A stretch of 12,235 nucleotides of DNA from an uncultured Bacilli bacterium. Lineage in GTDB: Bacteria > Bacillota_I > Bacilli_A > RF39 > UBA660. Below are positions 6,620-12,235 of this stretch, piece after piece. Location: NCBI GenBank assembly GCA_947628635.1, contig CANRAX010000028.1, positions 1-12,235 of the forward strand, in the 5' to 3' direction. Made by a program: the position numbers and the translations under genes. A model generated the notes under the pieces. That model worked only from the letters and a program-made list of their open reading frames with translations, made no database searches and was not told the origin of the DNA. Numbering within the stretch: the first letter of the stretch is position 1; every line of letters starts with the position of its first letter.

Positions 6620-7977
6620 TCTACATTTTCCTCCGTATTTGTTCTATCTTTACGTAAATTTAAAAAAGTTGATGTATTTTTCTTAAATAGTAATTCAATA
6701 GTTGCGGTTGGACCATTACGATGTTTGCCTATTATTAATTCACTAATACTGTTATTATCTTCACTACGTGCTTCTTTATTGTAGTAATCATCTCGATAAA
6801 GAAAAGCGACTATATCAGCGTCTTGTTCTATTGAACCAGACTCACGTAAATCACTCATTAGGGGTCTTTTATCTTCTCTTGCTTCAACGCTACGAGATAA
6901 TTGAGATAAGGCAATTACTGGAACATTTAATTCCATGGCTAATGTTTTTAAACTACGGGAAATATCTGAGACTTCTTGTTGACGATTGGCTCCATAGTTT
7001 TTTCCTCCAGAGATTAGCTGAAGGTAGTCAATAACAATAAGGCTTAAACCTTTTTCACTACTGGCTAAACGACGACATTTAGCTCTTATTTCGCCAATTG
7101 TTATACCTGGTGTATCATCAATGACCATATTAGTATTAGCTAAACGAGATGAGGCTTCATTTATTCTTTTCCAATCTGTATTTAAAAGTTTACCTGTTCT
7201 TAATTTAAAACCTTCAATTTGACCTAGTGATGAAAGAATACGCATTGCTAATTGTTCGGCACTCATTTCCAAATTAAATAAGGCAACGGATTTTTCTTGT
7301 TGCATAGCTACATGGGTTGCTAAATTAAGAGCAAAAGCTGTTTTACCCATCGCAGGACGGGCAGCAATAATTATAAATTCATTGGGATGAAGTCCGGTTG
7401 TTATTTTATCAAAATCATACCAGCCAGTAGCTAGACCTGTTATTTCTTCTTTACTTTCAGATAGCCTCTCTAAATCTGATTGGGTTTTTGCTAAAATATC
7501 TTTTATTGTTCGAAATTCGCTTGATTTGCGATTTTTGACAATATTTAAAATTTTCTTTTCAGAATTATCAAGTATTTCGTTAACAGTTTCATCAGAATTA
7601 TAACCTTCCGAAGCTATTTCTGTTGCTGTTTCAATTAAATTTCTTAAAATAGCTGAGTCTTCAACACTTTTAATATAATATTCAATGTTAGTTGCGGTTG
7701 GAACAAAATTTAAAACTTCGGATAAGTATTCTACTCCTCCAACAGCATTAAGTTCATTTTTATTTTTTAAATAACTTGTTATTGTTGTTAAATCGATTGG
7801 TGTTTTTTCTTCCATTAAGGAAATCATAGCAGAAAATATTTTACCATTTTTTTCATTATAAAATGACTCTGGTGTTAAATTTTCAATAGCTTTTTGAAGC
7901 GCATATTGAGAAAGAAAGCAAGCTCCTAATACGGATTGTTCAGCTTCAAAATTATTTGGTAAACTTCTTGTTGGCAT
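6616..7977 (-). CDS. dnaB: Replicative DNA helicase
   Basis: Hexameric 5'-3' helicase that unwinds DNA at the replication fork (DnaB of E. coli, DnaC of B. subtilis). 453 residues, a normal length. The N-terminal domain opens with LPNNFEAEQSVLGACFL (6-22) and is followed by a linker and a RecA-like core. Walker A is ARPAMGKTA (206-214), then FNLEMSAEQLAMR (234-246), and Walker B is IVIDYLQL (314-321). Further on come IALSQLSRSVE (355-365), RPLMSDLRESGSIEQDAD (371-388) and the arginine-finger region GKHRNGPTA (417-425). No intein or insertion. It follows rplI by 18 nt, as in many Bacillota, with AAAGGAAG as its ribosome site. Its TGA stop lies within the start of the M23 gene. Confidence 0.98.
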   Translation of the reverse strand: MPTRSLPNNFEAEQSVLGACFLSQYALQKAIENLTPESFYNEKNGKIFSAMISLMEEKTPIDLTTITSYLKNKNELNAVGGVEYLSEVLNFVPTATNIEYYIKSVEDSAILRNLIETATEIASEGYNSDETVNEILDNSEKKILNIVKNRKSSEFRTIKDILAKTQSDLERLSESKEEITGLATGWYDFDKITTGLHPNEFIIIAARPAMGKTAFALNLATHVAMQQEKSVALFNLEMSAEQLAMRILSSLGQIEGFKLRTGKLLNTDWKRINEASSRLANTNMVIDDTPGITIGEIRAKCRRLASSEKGLSLIVIDYLQLISGGKNYGANRQQEVSDISRSLKTLAMELNVPVIALSQLSRSVEAREDKRPLMSDLRESGSIEQDADIVAFLYRDDYYNKEARSEDNNSISELIIGKHRNGPTATIELLFKKNTSTFLNLRKDRTNTEENVE

Positions 7978-7995
7978 ACTACCACTTCCTTTGTT

Positions 7996-8436
7996 TTATT
8001 TTATTAAATGAACTTTTATCTCGGCAATTACATTGGGATATAAATTTATTTTTACTTTATGAAAACCTAAAGTAGAAATTGCCGAGGTTATTTCAATAGC
8101 ACTTTTTTCTATTTTAAAACCTAATTCTGATAATTTGTCTTTGATTTGTTTAATACTAATACTTCCAAAAACTTTATCCCCGGCACCGGTTTTTACTTTA
8201 AATTCAAGCGTTATTTTATCTAATTTAGCTTTTTCTTCTAGAGCTTGTTTTTTGTTATTTTCATCTTCTAACGCTTTCTTTTCTTGTTCATGAGAAAGTT
8301 TATTTAAGGCTTCTTTGGTTTTTTTTGTGGCATAGCCATTTTTTATAAGAAAGTTTTCAGCATAACCATCTTTTACATTTTTTATTTCACCTTTTTTACC
8401 TTGATTTTTTAAATCTTTTAGAAAGATTACTTCCAT
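7996..8436 (-). CDS. rplI: 50S ribosomal protein bL9
   Basis: 146 residues, typical of bL9. The N-terminal rRNA-binding domain has the signature MEVIFLKDLKNQGKKGE followed by VKDGYAENFLI (21-31). A charged connecting helix spans about 40-78 and the C-terminal domain begins at VKTGAGDKVFGS. bL9 binds 23S rRNA near the L1 stalk and helps keep reading frame. Its ATG is 2 nt after the TAG of the gdpP-like gene; the ribosome site AAGGTG lies inside that gene's end, so coupling is likely. The order gdpP-rplI-dnaB is conserved in Bacillota. Confidence 0.97.
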   Translation of the reverse strand: MEVIFLKDLKNQGKKGEIKNVKDGYAENFLIKNGYATKKTKEALNKLSHEQEKKALEDENNKKQALEEKAKLDKITLEFKVKTGAGDKVFGSISIKQIKDKLSELGFKIEKSAIEITSAISTLGFHKVKINLYPNVIAEIKVHLIK

Positions 8437-8438
8437 AT

Positions 8439-9425
8439 CTATTCACCTTCTTCTTTTAGATATTTCTTTAAATCTTGCTCTACTTTACTTATTGTTGTTT
8501 TTTCAAACTTGGCAGCGCCATTATAATTATCGCCACCACCACCTAATTTTTCTAAAATTTTACTAATATCAAAATTTCCTAAACTTCTAGCACTTATGCC
8601 AACAGTTTCTTTACCTATTTTACCAATTACAAATGAGGCTTCAATGTTATTAAAGAATAGGAGTGTATCAGCAATCTTAGCTAAATCTTCTCGCCTATAA
8701 ATAGTATAAGGTGTTGCTTTTGTAAAAGCTATTTTACCATTGATTGTTTCAATACCAGCAAGTAATTTTTGTCTTTCAGTATATTCTGCTATATCTTGTT
8801 TTAAAAGATATTGAACTTTCTTAGCGCTTCCTCCTAAACTTGATAGATAGTAAGCAGAATAATAAGTTTCTGGCTTTGTTTTTAAAGTAAAGTTGTTAGT
8901 ATCTAAGACTATTCCTGCTAAAAGAATAGTGGCATAATAAGATTCGATTTCAACATCATAATATTCAATTAATTGAGTTATCATTTCACAAACACTGGAA
9001 GCCTCTGTATCACAAATTAATAAGGTATCTTTTATAGTGTTTTTACCTGTTTCATGATGATCAAGAATTATTTTGTTTTCTATTTTCTTTAAAACTTGTT
9101 TATTTTGAACTAAATCTTCTTTGTTTGTGTCCATTATAATAAGCAAATTTTTTTTACTTCTCGGATATAAGTATTTTTCTAGGTCTTCGCTCTTAATGAT
9201 ATCTATACAGCCTTCCAATTCTCTTAGGACTTTTTCAACTCCTAATTCGTGAACTTTGTCATCTATTATTAAAAAACATTTTTTTCTTTTACGTTTAAGT
9301 ATCATATACATACCAATAGAACTACCTAAAGCGTCTAAATCCAAGTCTTTATGTGCCATTAAAAAAATGGTTTTTGCAGATCGTATCTTTTTATTTAGTT
9401 TTTTACGTTCATCAATTATCCCCAT
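8439..9425 (-). CDS. DHH/DHHA1 phosphodiesterase, GdpP-like but without the membrane/PAS/GGDEF half
   Basis: 328 residues corresponding to the catalytic half of GdpP, which hydrolyses cyclic-di-AMP. DHH domain: AHKDLDLDALGSS (24-36; His25, Asp29, Asp31), IMDT (97-100; Asp99), LDHHE (121-125) and GIVLDTNNF (171-179; Asp175). DHHA1 domain: about 225-326, with LGGGG (294-298) followed by Asp299 where GdpP and NrnA proteins I recall have His. Classical GdpP is about 650 residues with two N-terminal helices, PAS and a degenerate GGDEF; none is present. The start is firm: AAAGGAGG precedes it and an in-frame TAA directly abuts the ATG. The place upstream of rplI-dnaB is that of gdpP. The enzyme is predicted to be cytoplasmic. 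It could act on c-di-AMP, on pApA, or on short RNA like NrnA; sequence alone does not decide. Confidence 0.85.
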   Translation of the reverse strand: MGIIDERKKLNKKIRSAKTIFLMAHKDLDLDALGSSIGMYMILKRKRKKCFLIIDDKVHELGVEKVLRELEGCIDIIKSEDLEKYLYPRSKKNLLIIMDTNKEDLVQNKQVLKKIENKIILDHHETGKNTIKDTLLICDTEASSVCEMITQLIEYYDVEIESYYATILLAGIVLDTNNFTLKTKPETYYSAYYLSSLGGSAKKVQYLLKQDIAEYTERQKLLAGIETINGKIAFTKATPYTIYRREDLAKIADTLLFFNNIEASFVIGKIGKETVGISARSLGNFDISKILEKLGGGGDNYNGAAKFEKTTISKVEQDLKKYLKEEGE

Positions 9426-9451
9426 TTAGTCCTCCTTTAAAGTACATTATT

Positions 9452-9480
9452 ATTATATAATAAATAATGGTTTTTGTCTA
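9452..9480 (-). promoter_or_regulatory. Promoter of the seven-gene gdpP-like to ung operon
   Basis: TAGACA (9475-9480), 17-nt spacer, TATAAT (9452-9457) on the minus strand. The start is predicted near 9445, leaving about 20 nt of leader with AAAGGAGG at 9431-9438. No other good promoter was found before ung, and gaps inside the operon are 46 nt or less. Confidence 0.7.
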
Positions 9481-9639
9481 ATAAAAGAGAGTGTGCAATA
9501 ATGTAATAAATGATTGATTTTTATTAACTTAAAATAAAGAAATTTTACCAATAAATTAGAATGAAATACTAAGGCTTGGATTAATTAATAAAAAATTGTT
9601 GATAAAGAATATAATATTCATTTTTGAAATATAAGCATA
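9481..9639. other. AT-rich intergenic stretch with no recognised content
   Basis: Between the rpsR terminator and the promoter of the gdpP-like gene. It has no open frame with a ribosome site and no strong hairpin. No remnant of the missing N-terminal half of GdpP could be recognised here. Confidence 0.5.
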
Positions 9640-9668
9640 AATAAAAACTATCTAGAAGTAGATAGCTT
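9640..9668 (-). terminator. Terminator of the rpsF-ssb-rpsR operon
   Basis: On the minus strand AGCTATCT, a 6-nt loop, then AGATAGTT pair over 8 bp with one G-U, followed by TTTTTATTT. It begins 7 nt after the rpsR stop. Confidence 0.75.
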
Positions 9669-9674
9669 AAATTA

Positions 9675-9890
9675 TTATTTTGCGTATGGTAAAAGGGCAA
9701 TTGCACGAGCTCTTTTAACTTGTTTTGAAATGTATCTTTGATGTAAGGCACAATTTCCAGTTATTCTTCTAGGAACAATTTTGCCTTTTTCATTTATATA
9801 TCTTTTTAATGTTTCTGGATCTTTATAATCAACTGTTTTTCCAGCACACATCATACAAACTTTTTTCTTTCTACGATTAAATTCTGCCAT
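9675..9890 (-). CDS. rpsR: 30S ribosomal protein bS18 (zinc-binding type)
   Basis: 71 residues. The bS18 core YKDPETLKRYINEKGKIVPR (22-41) and RRITGNCALHQRYISKQVKR (41-60) is clear. Cys12 and Cys15 (VCMMC) with Cys47 and His50 (CALH) form a likely zinc site, the Cys-retaining form of this protein. bS18 forms a heterodimer with bS6 in the platform of the small subunit. GGAGG lies in the 15-nt gap after ssb. Third gene of the conserved rpsF-ssb-rpsR operon. Confidence 0.97.
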   Translation of the reverse strand: MAEFNRRKKKVCMMCAGKTVDYKDPETLKRYINEKGKIVPRRITGNCALHQRYISKQVKRARAIALLPYAK

Positions 9891-9905
9891 TTTGTTTCCT
9901 CCTTA

Positions 9906-10388
9906 TTAGAATGGTAATTCATCATCACTAATTTCAATACTGGCACCAAAATCGGCAAATGGATTACTGTCGATATCTGTTCCTTTAGTTTCTGGTGTTT
10001 CAGCAAAATCATAAGGTGTTGGTTCAGTATTATTAGATGATGAAGCATTATTATTAGAATTGTTTGAGGAATTTTTTGAGCCTAAAAATTCGACATTTTC
10101 AGCAACAACTTCAGTAACATATCTTTTTTGGCCATCGTTTCCATCATAACTTCTTGTTTGAATACGACCGTCAACTGCTACTTGACTTCCTTGAGATAGA
10201 TAATTTTTAACGTTTTCAGCTTGTTTTCTCCAAACAACTATGTTAATAAAATCAGCTTCTCTTTCTCCTTGTTGATTTGAAAAATTTCTATTTACAGCAA
10301 GTGAAAATGTTGCTACTGGGATATTAGATCCTGTATATCTTAATTCTGGGTCTCTAGTTAATCTTCCTATTAAAAAAACTTTATTCAT
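9906..10388 (-). CDS. ssb: Single-stranded DNA-binding protein
   Basis: 160 residues from ATG 10388. An OB-fold opens with MNKVFLIGRLTRDPELRYT and includes VATFSLAVNRNF (25-36), FINIVVWRKQAENV (47-60) and EVVAENVEFLG (93-103). A flexible Asn/Ser-rich linker (106-121) and the acidic tip SDDELPF (154-160) follow; the tip recruits replication and repair proteins. The protein coats single-stranded DNA as a tetramer. A longer frame from 10418 exists, but it runs into rpsF, adds MKKKKNKRYF and lacks a ribosome site, whereas AAGAGG precedes 10388 by 6 nt. Second gene of the operon. Confidence 0.97.
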   Translation of the reverse strand: MNKVFLIGRLTRDPELRYTGSNIPVATFSLAVNRNFSNQQGEREADFINIVVWRKQAENVKNYLSQGSQVAVDGRIQTRSYDGNDGQKRYVTEVVAENVEFLGSKNSSNNSNNNASSSNNTEPTPYDFAETPETKGTDIDSNPFADFGASIEISDDELPF

Positions 10389-10394
10389 AAAATA

Positions 10395-10400
10395 CCTCTT
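10395..10400 (-). promoter_or_regulatory. RBS that decides the ssb start, overlapping the rpsF stop
   Basis: AAGAGG shares two bases with the rpsF TAA (10399-10401) and is 6 nt from the ssb ATG at 10388, suggesting coupled translation. Confidence 0.6.
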
Positions 10401-10695
10401 ATTTTTCTTCTTCTTCAACTTTTACAACTAAGTGACGAAGTAAATTTTCATTAATTCTTGCAACACGATCAAATTCTTTAATAGCATTAGTTGGAGCTTC
10501 AACTACATATAAATAGTAGTAGCCAGTTTGAAATTTATTAATTTCATAAGCTAATTCTCTTTGACCAAGTGCTTTTTCTTCAGTAATAGTAGCGCCTTCA
10601 TCAGCTAAAACTTTTTTCATATCTTCAGCAATTTTTTTGATTTGAGCTTCTTCCATATCAGGTTTAATGATAAAAGTTATTTCATATTTACTCAT
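10399..10695 (-). CDS. rpsF: 30S ribosomal protein bS6
   Basis: 98 residues, the usual length, starting MSKYEITFIIKPDMEEAQIK. GQRELAYEINKFQTGYYYL (44-62) and FDRVARINENLLRHLVVKVE (75-94) are family patterns. bS6 pairs with bS18 in the 30S platform. An in-frame ATG at 10737 would add 14 residues, but AAAGGAGGTG lies 5 nt before ATG 10695, which fixes the start. In many bacteria this operon is controlled by the S6-S18 dimer binding the leader; a hairpin leader is present here although the canonical motif was not recognised. Confidence 0.97.
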   Translation of the reverse strand: MSKYEITFIIKPDMEEAQIKKIAEDMKKVLADEGATITEEKALGQRELAYEINKFQTGYYYLYVVEAPTNAIKEFDRVARINENLLRHLVVKVEEEEK

Positions 10696-10700
10696 TCTTG

Positions 10701-10710
10701 CACCTCCTTT
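10701..10710 (-). promoter_or_regulatory. Strong RBS that decides the rpsF start
   Basis: AAAGGAGGTG, 5 nt before ATG 10695, is a near-complete match to the 16S rRNA 3' end. It lies inside the longer reading frame from 10737 and so argues against that start. Confidence 0.75.
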
Positions 10711-10720
10711 TGGACATATG

Positions 10721-10754
10721 GCTATCAATGATAGCAAGGAGTATTAAAATACTC
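10721..10754 (-). promoter_or_regulatory. Two-hairpin leader of the rpsF operon
   Basis: On the minus strand the predicted transcript begins with GAGTAT-TTTA-ATACTC (10754-10739). After 3 nt comes GCTATC-ATT-GATAGC (10735-10721). CTTGC (10738-10734) can alternatively pair with GCAAG (10701-10697) between the ribosome site and the AUG. The position suggests autoregulation by ribosomal protein. The CCG-bulge motif described for S6-S18 leaders is not visible, so this assignment is tentative. Confidence 0.4.
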
Positions 10755-10760
10755 GATAGT

Positions 10761-10789
10761 ATTATAGCAAACAAATATTATTTTGTAAA
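10761..10789 (-). promoter_or_regulatory. Sigma-A promoter of rpsF-ssb-rpsR
   Basis: TTTACA (10784-10789), 17-nt spacer, TATAAT (10761-10766) on the minus strand. The predicted start is at about 10754. The -35 follows directly after the T-rich tail of the ychF terminator. Confidence 0.8.
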
Positions 10790-10820
10790 GAAAAACAAAA
10801 ACCCAGAAAAAATCTGAGTT
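10790..10820 (-). terminator. Terminator of ychF
   Basis: On the minus strand AACTCAGA, a 5-nt loop and TCTGGGTT pair over 8 bp with one G-U, followed by TTTGTTTTTC. It is about 140 nt after the ychF stop, leaving a long 3' untranslated stretch. Confidence 0.7.
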
Positions 10821-10957
10821 CTTTAGCTATATAGCTGTCGGATAGGCTTATAAGTTCATCACTCTCTAAATAGTTTCACTTTGCTATCCCCATTAATAGT
10901 ATGGTTTTATTTTTCCCTGTTATACAGAATTTTTTATTTAATTTTAATTAATCAACT
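10821..10957 (-). other. Self-complementary 3' region of ychF, possible structured RNA
   Basis: No open frame of note. On the minus strand GGATAG (10889-10884) can pair with CTATCC (10845-10840) around a 38-nt insert that has a weaker AAGT/ACTT pairing. A 12-bp palindrome AGCTATATAGCT (10825-10836) follows, then the terminator. The left strand of the first helix and the palindrome share ATAGC/GCTAT, so the two could compete. It matches no riboswitch or small RNA class that I recognise; it may be only the ychF 3' UTR. Confidence 0.3.
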
Positions 10958-12064
10958 CTACTTGGAAACATTAAAGCGAAAATAACAAATATCGCCATCT
11001 TGCATTAAATAGTCTTTACCTTCTAAACGGGTTCGACCGGCTTCTTTTACTTTTATTTCACTACCATATTTTACTAAATCATCATAAGACATTACTTCAG
11101 CTCTAATAAAACCTTTTTCAAAATCAGTATGAATTATACCAGCACATTGCTTCGCATTCATCCCTTTTTTAAAAGTCCAAGCTCTTACTTCATCTTTACC
11201 TGTTGTAAAAAATGTTGCTAATCCTAAGGTGTCATATGTAGCTTTGATAAGCTTATCTAGACCGGAAGAAGACAAGCCTAATCCTTCTAGCATTTCGTTT
11301 TTATCTTCTTCTGTTAGTTCACTTAATTCTTCTTCAACTTTGGCACATAAACTTATGACACGAGCATTTTCTTTTTGAGCATATTCTTTTACTTGTTCAA
11401 CAAAAGCATTATCTTCATTGCCTAAGTCAGCTTCTTTTATATTAGCTAAATATATAATAGGTTTTAATGTTAAGAAGCTGTATGATTTTAAAAGTTTTTG
11501 TTCTTCTTCTGTTAAGCCTATTTGACGAAGTGGTTTATTTTCTTCAAGAGCTTTTTTACATTTTTCTAAAACTTCTACTTCTAGCAAATCATCTTTGTTC
11601 TTAGTTGTACGAGCTTTTTTTGCTACTTTTTCTAGGCGATTATTGACTATATCTAAATCAGCTATTGTTAACTCTAAGTTTATTGTTTCGATATCTCTTA
11701 TAGGATCAATATTTCCTTCTACATGAATTATTTTTCCATCATCAAAACATCTAACAACTTCAACGATAGCGTCAACTTCTCGAATATGTGATAAAAATTT
11801 ATTACCTAGGCCTTCTCCTTTACTAGCACCTTTAACTAATCCAGCTATATCAGTAAATTCATAAGCTGTTGGGATAAAGCGATTAGGTTCATACATTTCT
11901 TTTAATTTATCCATTCGTTCATCTTTAACAGTTACTACTCCAACATTTGGCTCTATTGTTGCAAAAGGATAATTCTCTGCTAAAATTTTTTGGTTAGTTA
12001 TGGCATTAAATAATGTTGATTTTCCGACATTAGGAAGTCCTACTATACCAGCTGTTAAACTCAT
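10958..12064 (-). CDS. ychF: Ribosome-associated ATPase YchF (Obg family)
   Basis: 368 residues, typical (363-367). P-loop GLPNVGKST (9-17), then NYPFATIEPNVGVV (31-44), switch II DIAGLVKGASKGEGLGNKF (72-90) and His114 in IIHVEG, the histidine position linked to catalysis in E. coli YchF. A coiled-coil insert spans about 130-200. The G4 position reads ANIKEAD (207-213), NxxE in place of NKxD, which explains why YchF proteins prefer ATP to GTP. The C-terminal TGS domain covers about 284-366 (AWTFKKGMNAKQCAGIIHTD at 295-314). It binds ribosomes and is linked to stress responses and translation control. AGAGGT is 6 nt before the ATG. It has its own promoter and terminator but lies next to rpsF as in B. 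subtilis. Confidence 0.97.
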   Translation of the reverse strand: MSLTAGIVGLPNVGKSTLFNAITNQKILAENYPFATIEPNVGVVTVKDERMDKLKEMYEPNRFIPTAYEFTDIAGLVKGASKGEGLGNKFLSHIREVDAIVEVVRCFDDGKIIHVEGNIDPIRDIETINLELTIADLDIVNNRLEKVAKKARTTKNKDDLLEVEVLEKCKKALEENKPLRQIGLTEEEQKLLKSYSFLTLKPIIYLANIKEADLGNEDNAFVEQVKEYAQKENARVISLCAKVEEELSELTEEDKNEMLEGLGLSSSGLDKLIKATYDTLGLATFFTTGKDEVRAWTFKKGMNAKQCAGIIHTDFEKGFIRAEVMSYDDLVKYGSEIKVKEAGRTRLEGKDYLMQDGDICYFRFNVSK

Positions 12065-12127
12065 AATATTACCTCTTTTCTATAATTTTTAGAATTATTT
12101 TAATTTAGGGTTCTCCTTTTTTTTCAT

Positions 12128-12156
12128 ATTATATATTTTTTTAATATTAAAAGCAA
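12128..12156 (-). promoter_or_regulatory. Promoter of ychF
   Basis: TTGCTT (12151-12156), 17-nt spacer, TATAAT (12128-12133) on the minus strand; predicted start near 12121 and a leader of about 57 nt. A second AAGGAG-like run near 12114-12119 in the leader has no usable start codon behind it other than a tiny 10-codon frame. Confidence 0.65.
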
Positions 12157-12159
12157 GAA

Positions 12160-12184
12160 AAGAAAAAATATGAATTAATCATAC
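12160..12184 (-). terminator. Possible weak terminator of a gene beyond the window
   Basis: On the minus strand TATGA-ATTAA-TCATA with a flanking G-U and A-U pair gives about 7 bp, followed by TTTTTTCTTTTCTT. The stem is AT-rich and weak. It would serve a transcript entering from the right edge. Confidence 0.3.
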
Positions 12185-12192
12185 TTTTTACC

Positions 12193-12235
12193 TTAGATAA
12201 ATTACCATCTAAATTGTCGGATAAACACCTGGTCC
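12193..12235. other. Edge sequence with hairpin TTAGAT-N8-ATCTAA and repeated 9-mer
   Basis: TTAGAT (12193-12198) and ATCTAA (12207-12212) can pair around an 8-nt loop. Next to it is TGTCGGATA (12215-12223), also found at 10836-10844. Short open frames cross the edge on both strands but are too short to call; no gene is claimed. Confidence 0.3.

Noticed and set aside
6017..7034. Plus-strand frames of 64 and 88 codons (6017-6211, 6768-7034)
   Set aside because: Antisense shadows of the M23 and dnaB genes.
9851..10048. 65-codon minus-strand frame overlapping ssb and rpsR
   Set aside because: Same strand but another frame of two certain genes; low-complexity product.
10389..10418. Longer ssb start
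   Set aside because: Adds MKKKKNKRYF by overlapping rpsF; the family starts at MNKVFLIGRL and the ribosome site fits ATG 10388.
10696..10737. Longer rpsF start at 10737
   Set aside because: The extra 14 residues contain the ribosome site itself and the bS6 family begins at MSKYEITF.
10755..10759. Alternative pairing of CTATC near 10757 with GATAGC to make a switching rpsF leader
   Set aside because: With the promoter found, transcription should start at about 10754, so this CTATC would not be in the RNA.
10821..10957. tRNA, 4.5S RNA, tmRNA or known riboswitch in the ychF-rpsF gap
   Set aside because: No T-loop GTTCGA sequence, no acceptor-stem pattern and no conserved core of a class I know.
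1..12235. Use of TGA as Trp (Mycoplasma code)
   Set aside because: Conserved Trp positions use TGG, the full-length conserved genes have no in-frame TGA, and dnaB ends in TGA at the expected place.
1..12235. CRISPR array, insertion sequence or integrase
   Set aside because: No regularly spaced repeats, transposase or recombinase motifs were seen on either strand.
12151..12235. Plus-strand open frame running off the right edge
   Set aside because: About 28 codons without an ATG or ribosome site and no recognisable motif; evidence is too thin for a gene.

Overview
The window is very AT-rich and comes from a low-GC bacterium. Strong AGGAGG ribosome sites, sigma-A type promoters, a WalJ homologue and the gene orders ychF-(gap)-rpsF-ssb-rpsR and gdpP-rplI-dnaB all point to the Bacillota. 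Small genes, Lys/Asn-rich proteins and a family of secreted collar-type proteins fit an uncultured gut Bacilli/Mollicutes-like lineage such as RF39, but that placement is inference. Trp is written TGG and TGA is used as a stop, so the standard bacterial code applies, not the Mycoplasma code.

Left part (1-1500), accessory: a secreted protein with a phage-tail-collar-like region and five His-x-His motifs (minus strand, cut by the window edge a little before its expected C-terminus) is divergent from a 70-residue XRE-type regulator. Their 149-bp intergenic region holds two good copies and one degenerate copy of an operator-like dyad, GAGTAT-N5-ATACTC, placed over a clean TTGACT-17-TATAAT promoter for the secreted gene. 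This is the most unusual part of the window. A bidirectional terminator separates it from a small two-helix membrane protein.

Middle (1500-3175): a LemA-family membrane protein and phosphate acetyltransferase (pta) form a two-gene plus-strand operon that starts at an extended -10 promoter and ends at a 13-bp hairpin terminator. That terminator is shared with the convergent operon.

Right part (3175-9480): one long minus-strand operon, read from right to left as gdpP-like DHH phosphodiesterase, rplI, dnaB, M23 peptidase, walJ, rlmH, ung. Genes are 2 to 46 nt apart, or overlap by 4 nt. It combines cyclic-di-AMP turnover, ribosome parts and ribosome modification, the replicative helicase, cell-wall remodelling and uracil repair. 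The GdpP-like protein lacks the membrane/PAS/GGDEF half of classical GdpP although it sits in the classical gdpP position.

Far right (9640-12235): rpsF-ssb-rpsR form an operon from a TTTACA-17-TATAAT promoter with a short hairpin leader, and ychF lies upstream with its own promoter. The ychF-rpsF gap carries a terminator and a stretch of unexplained self-complementary sequence. A 9-mer from it, TGTCGGATA, recurs upstream of ychF.
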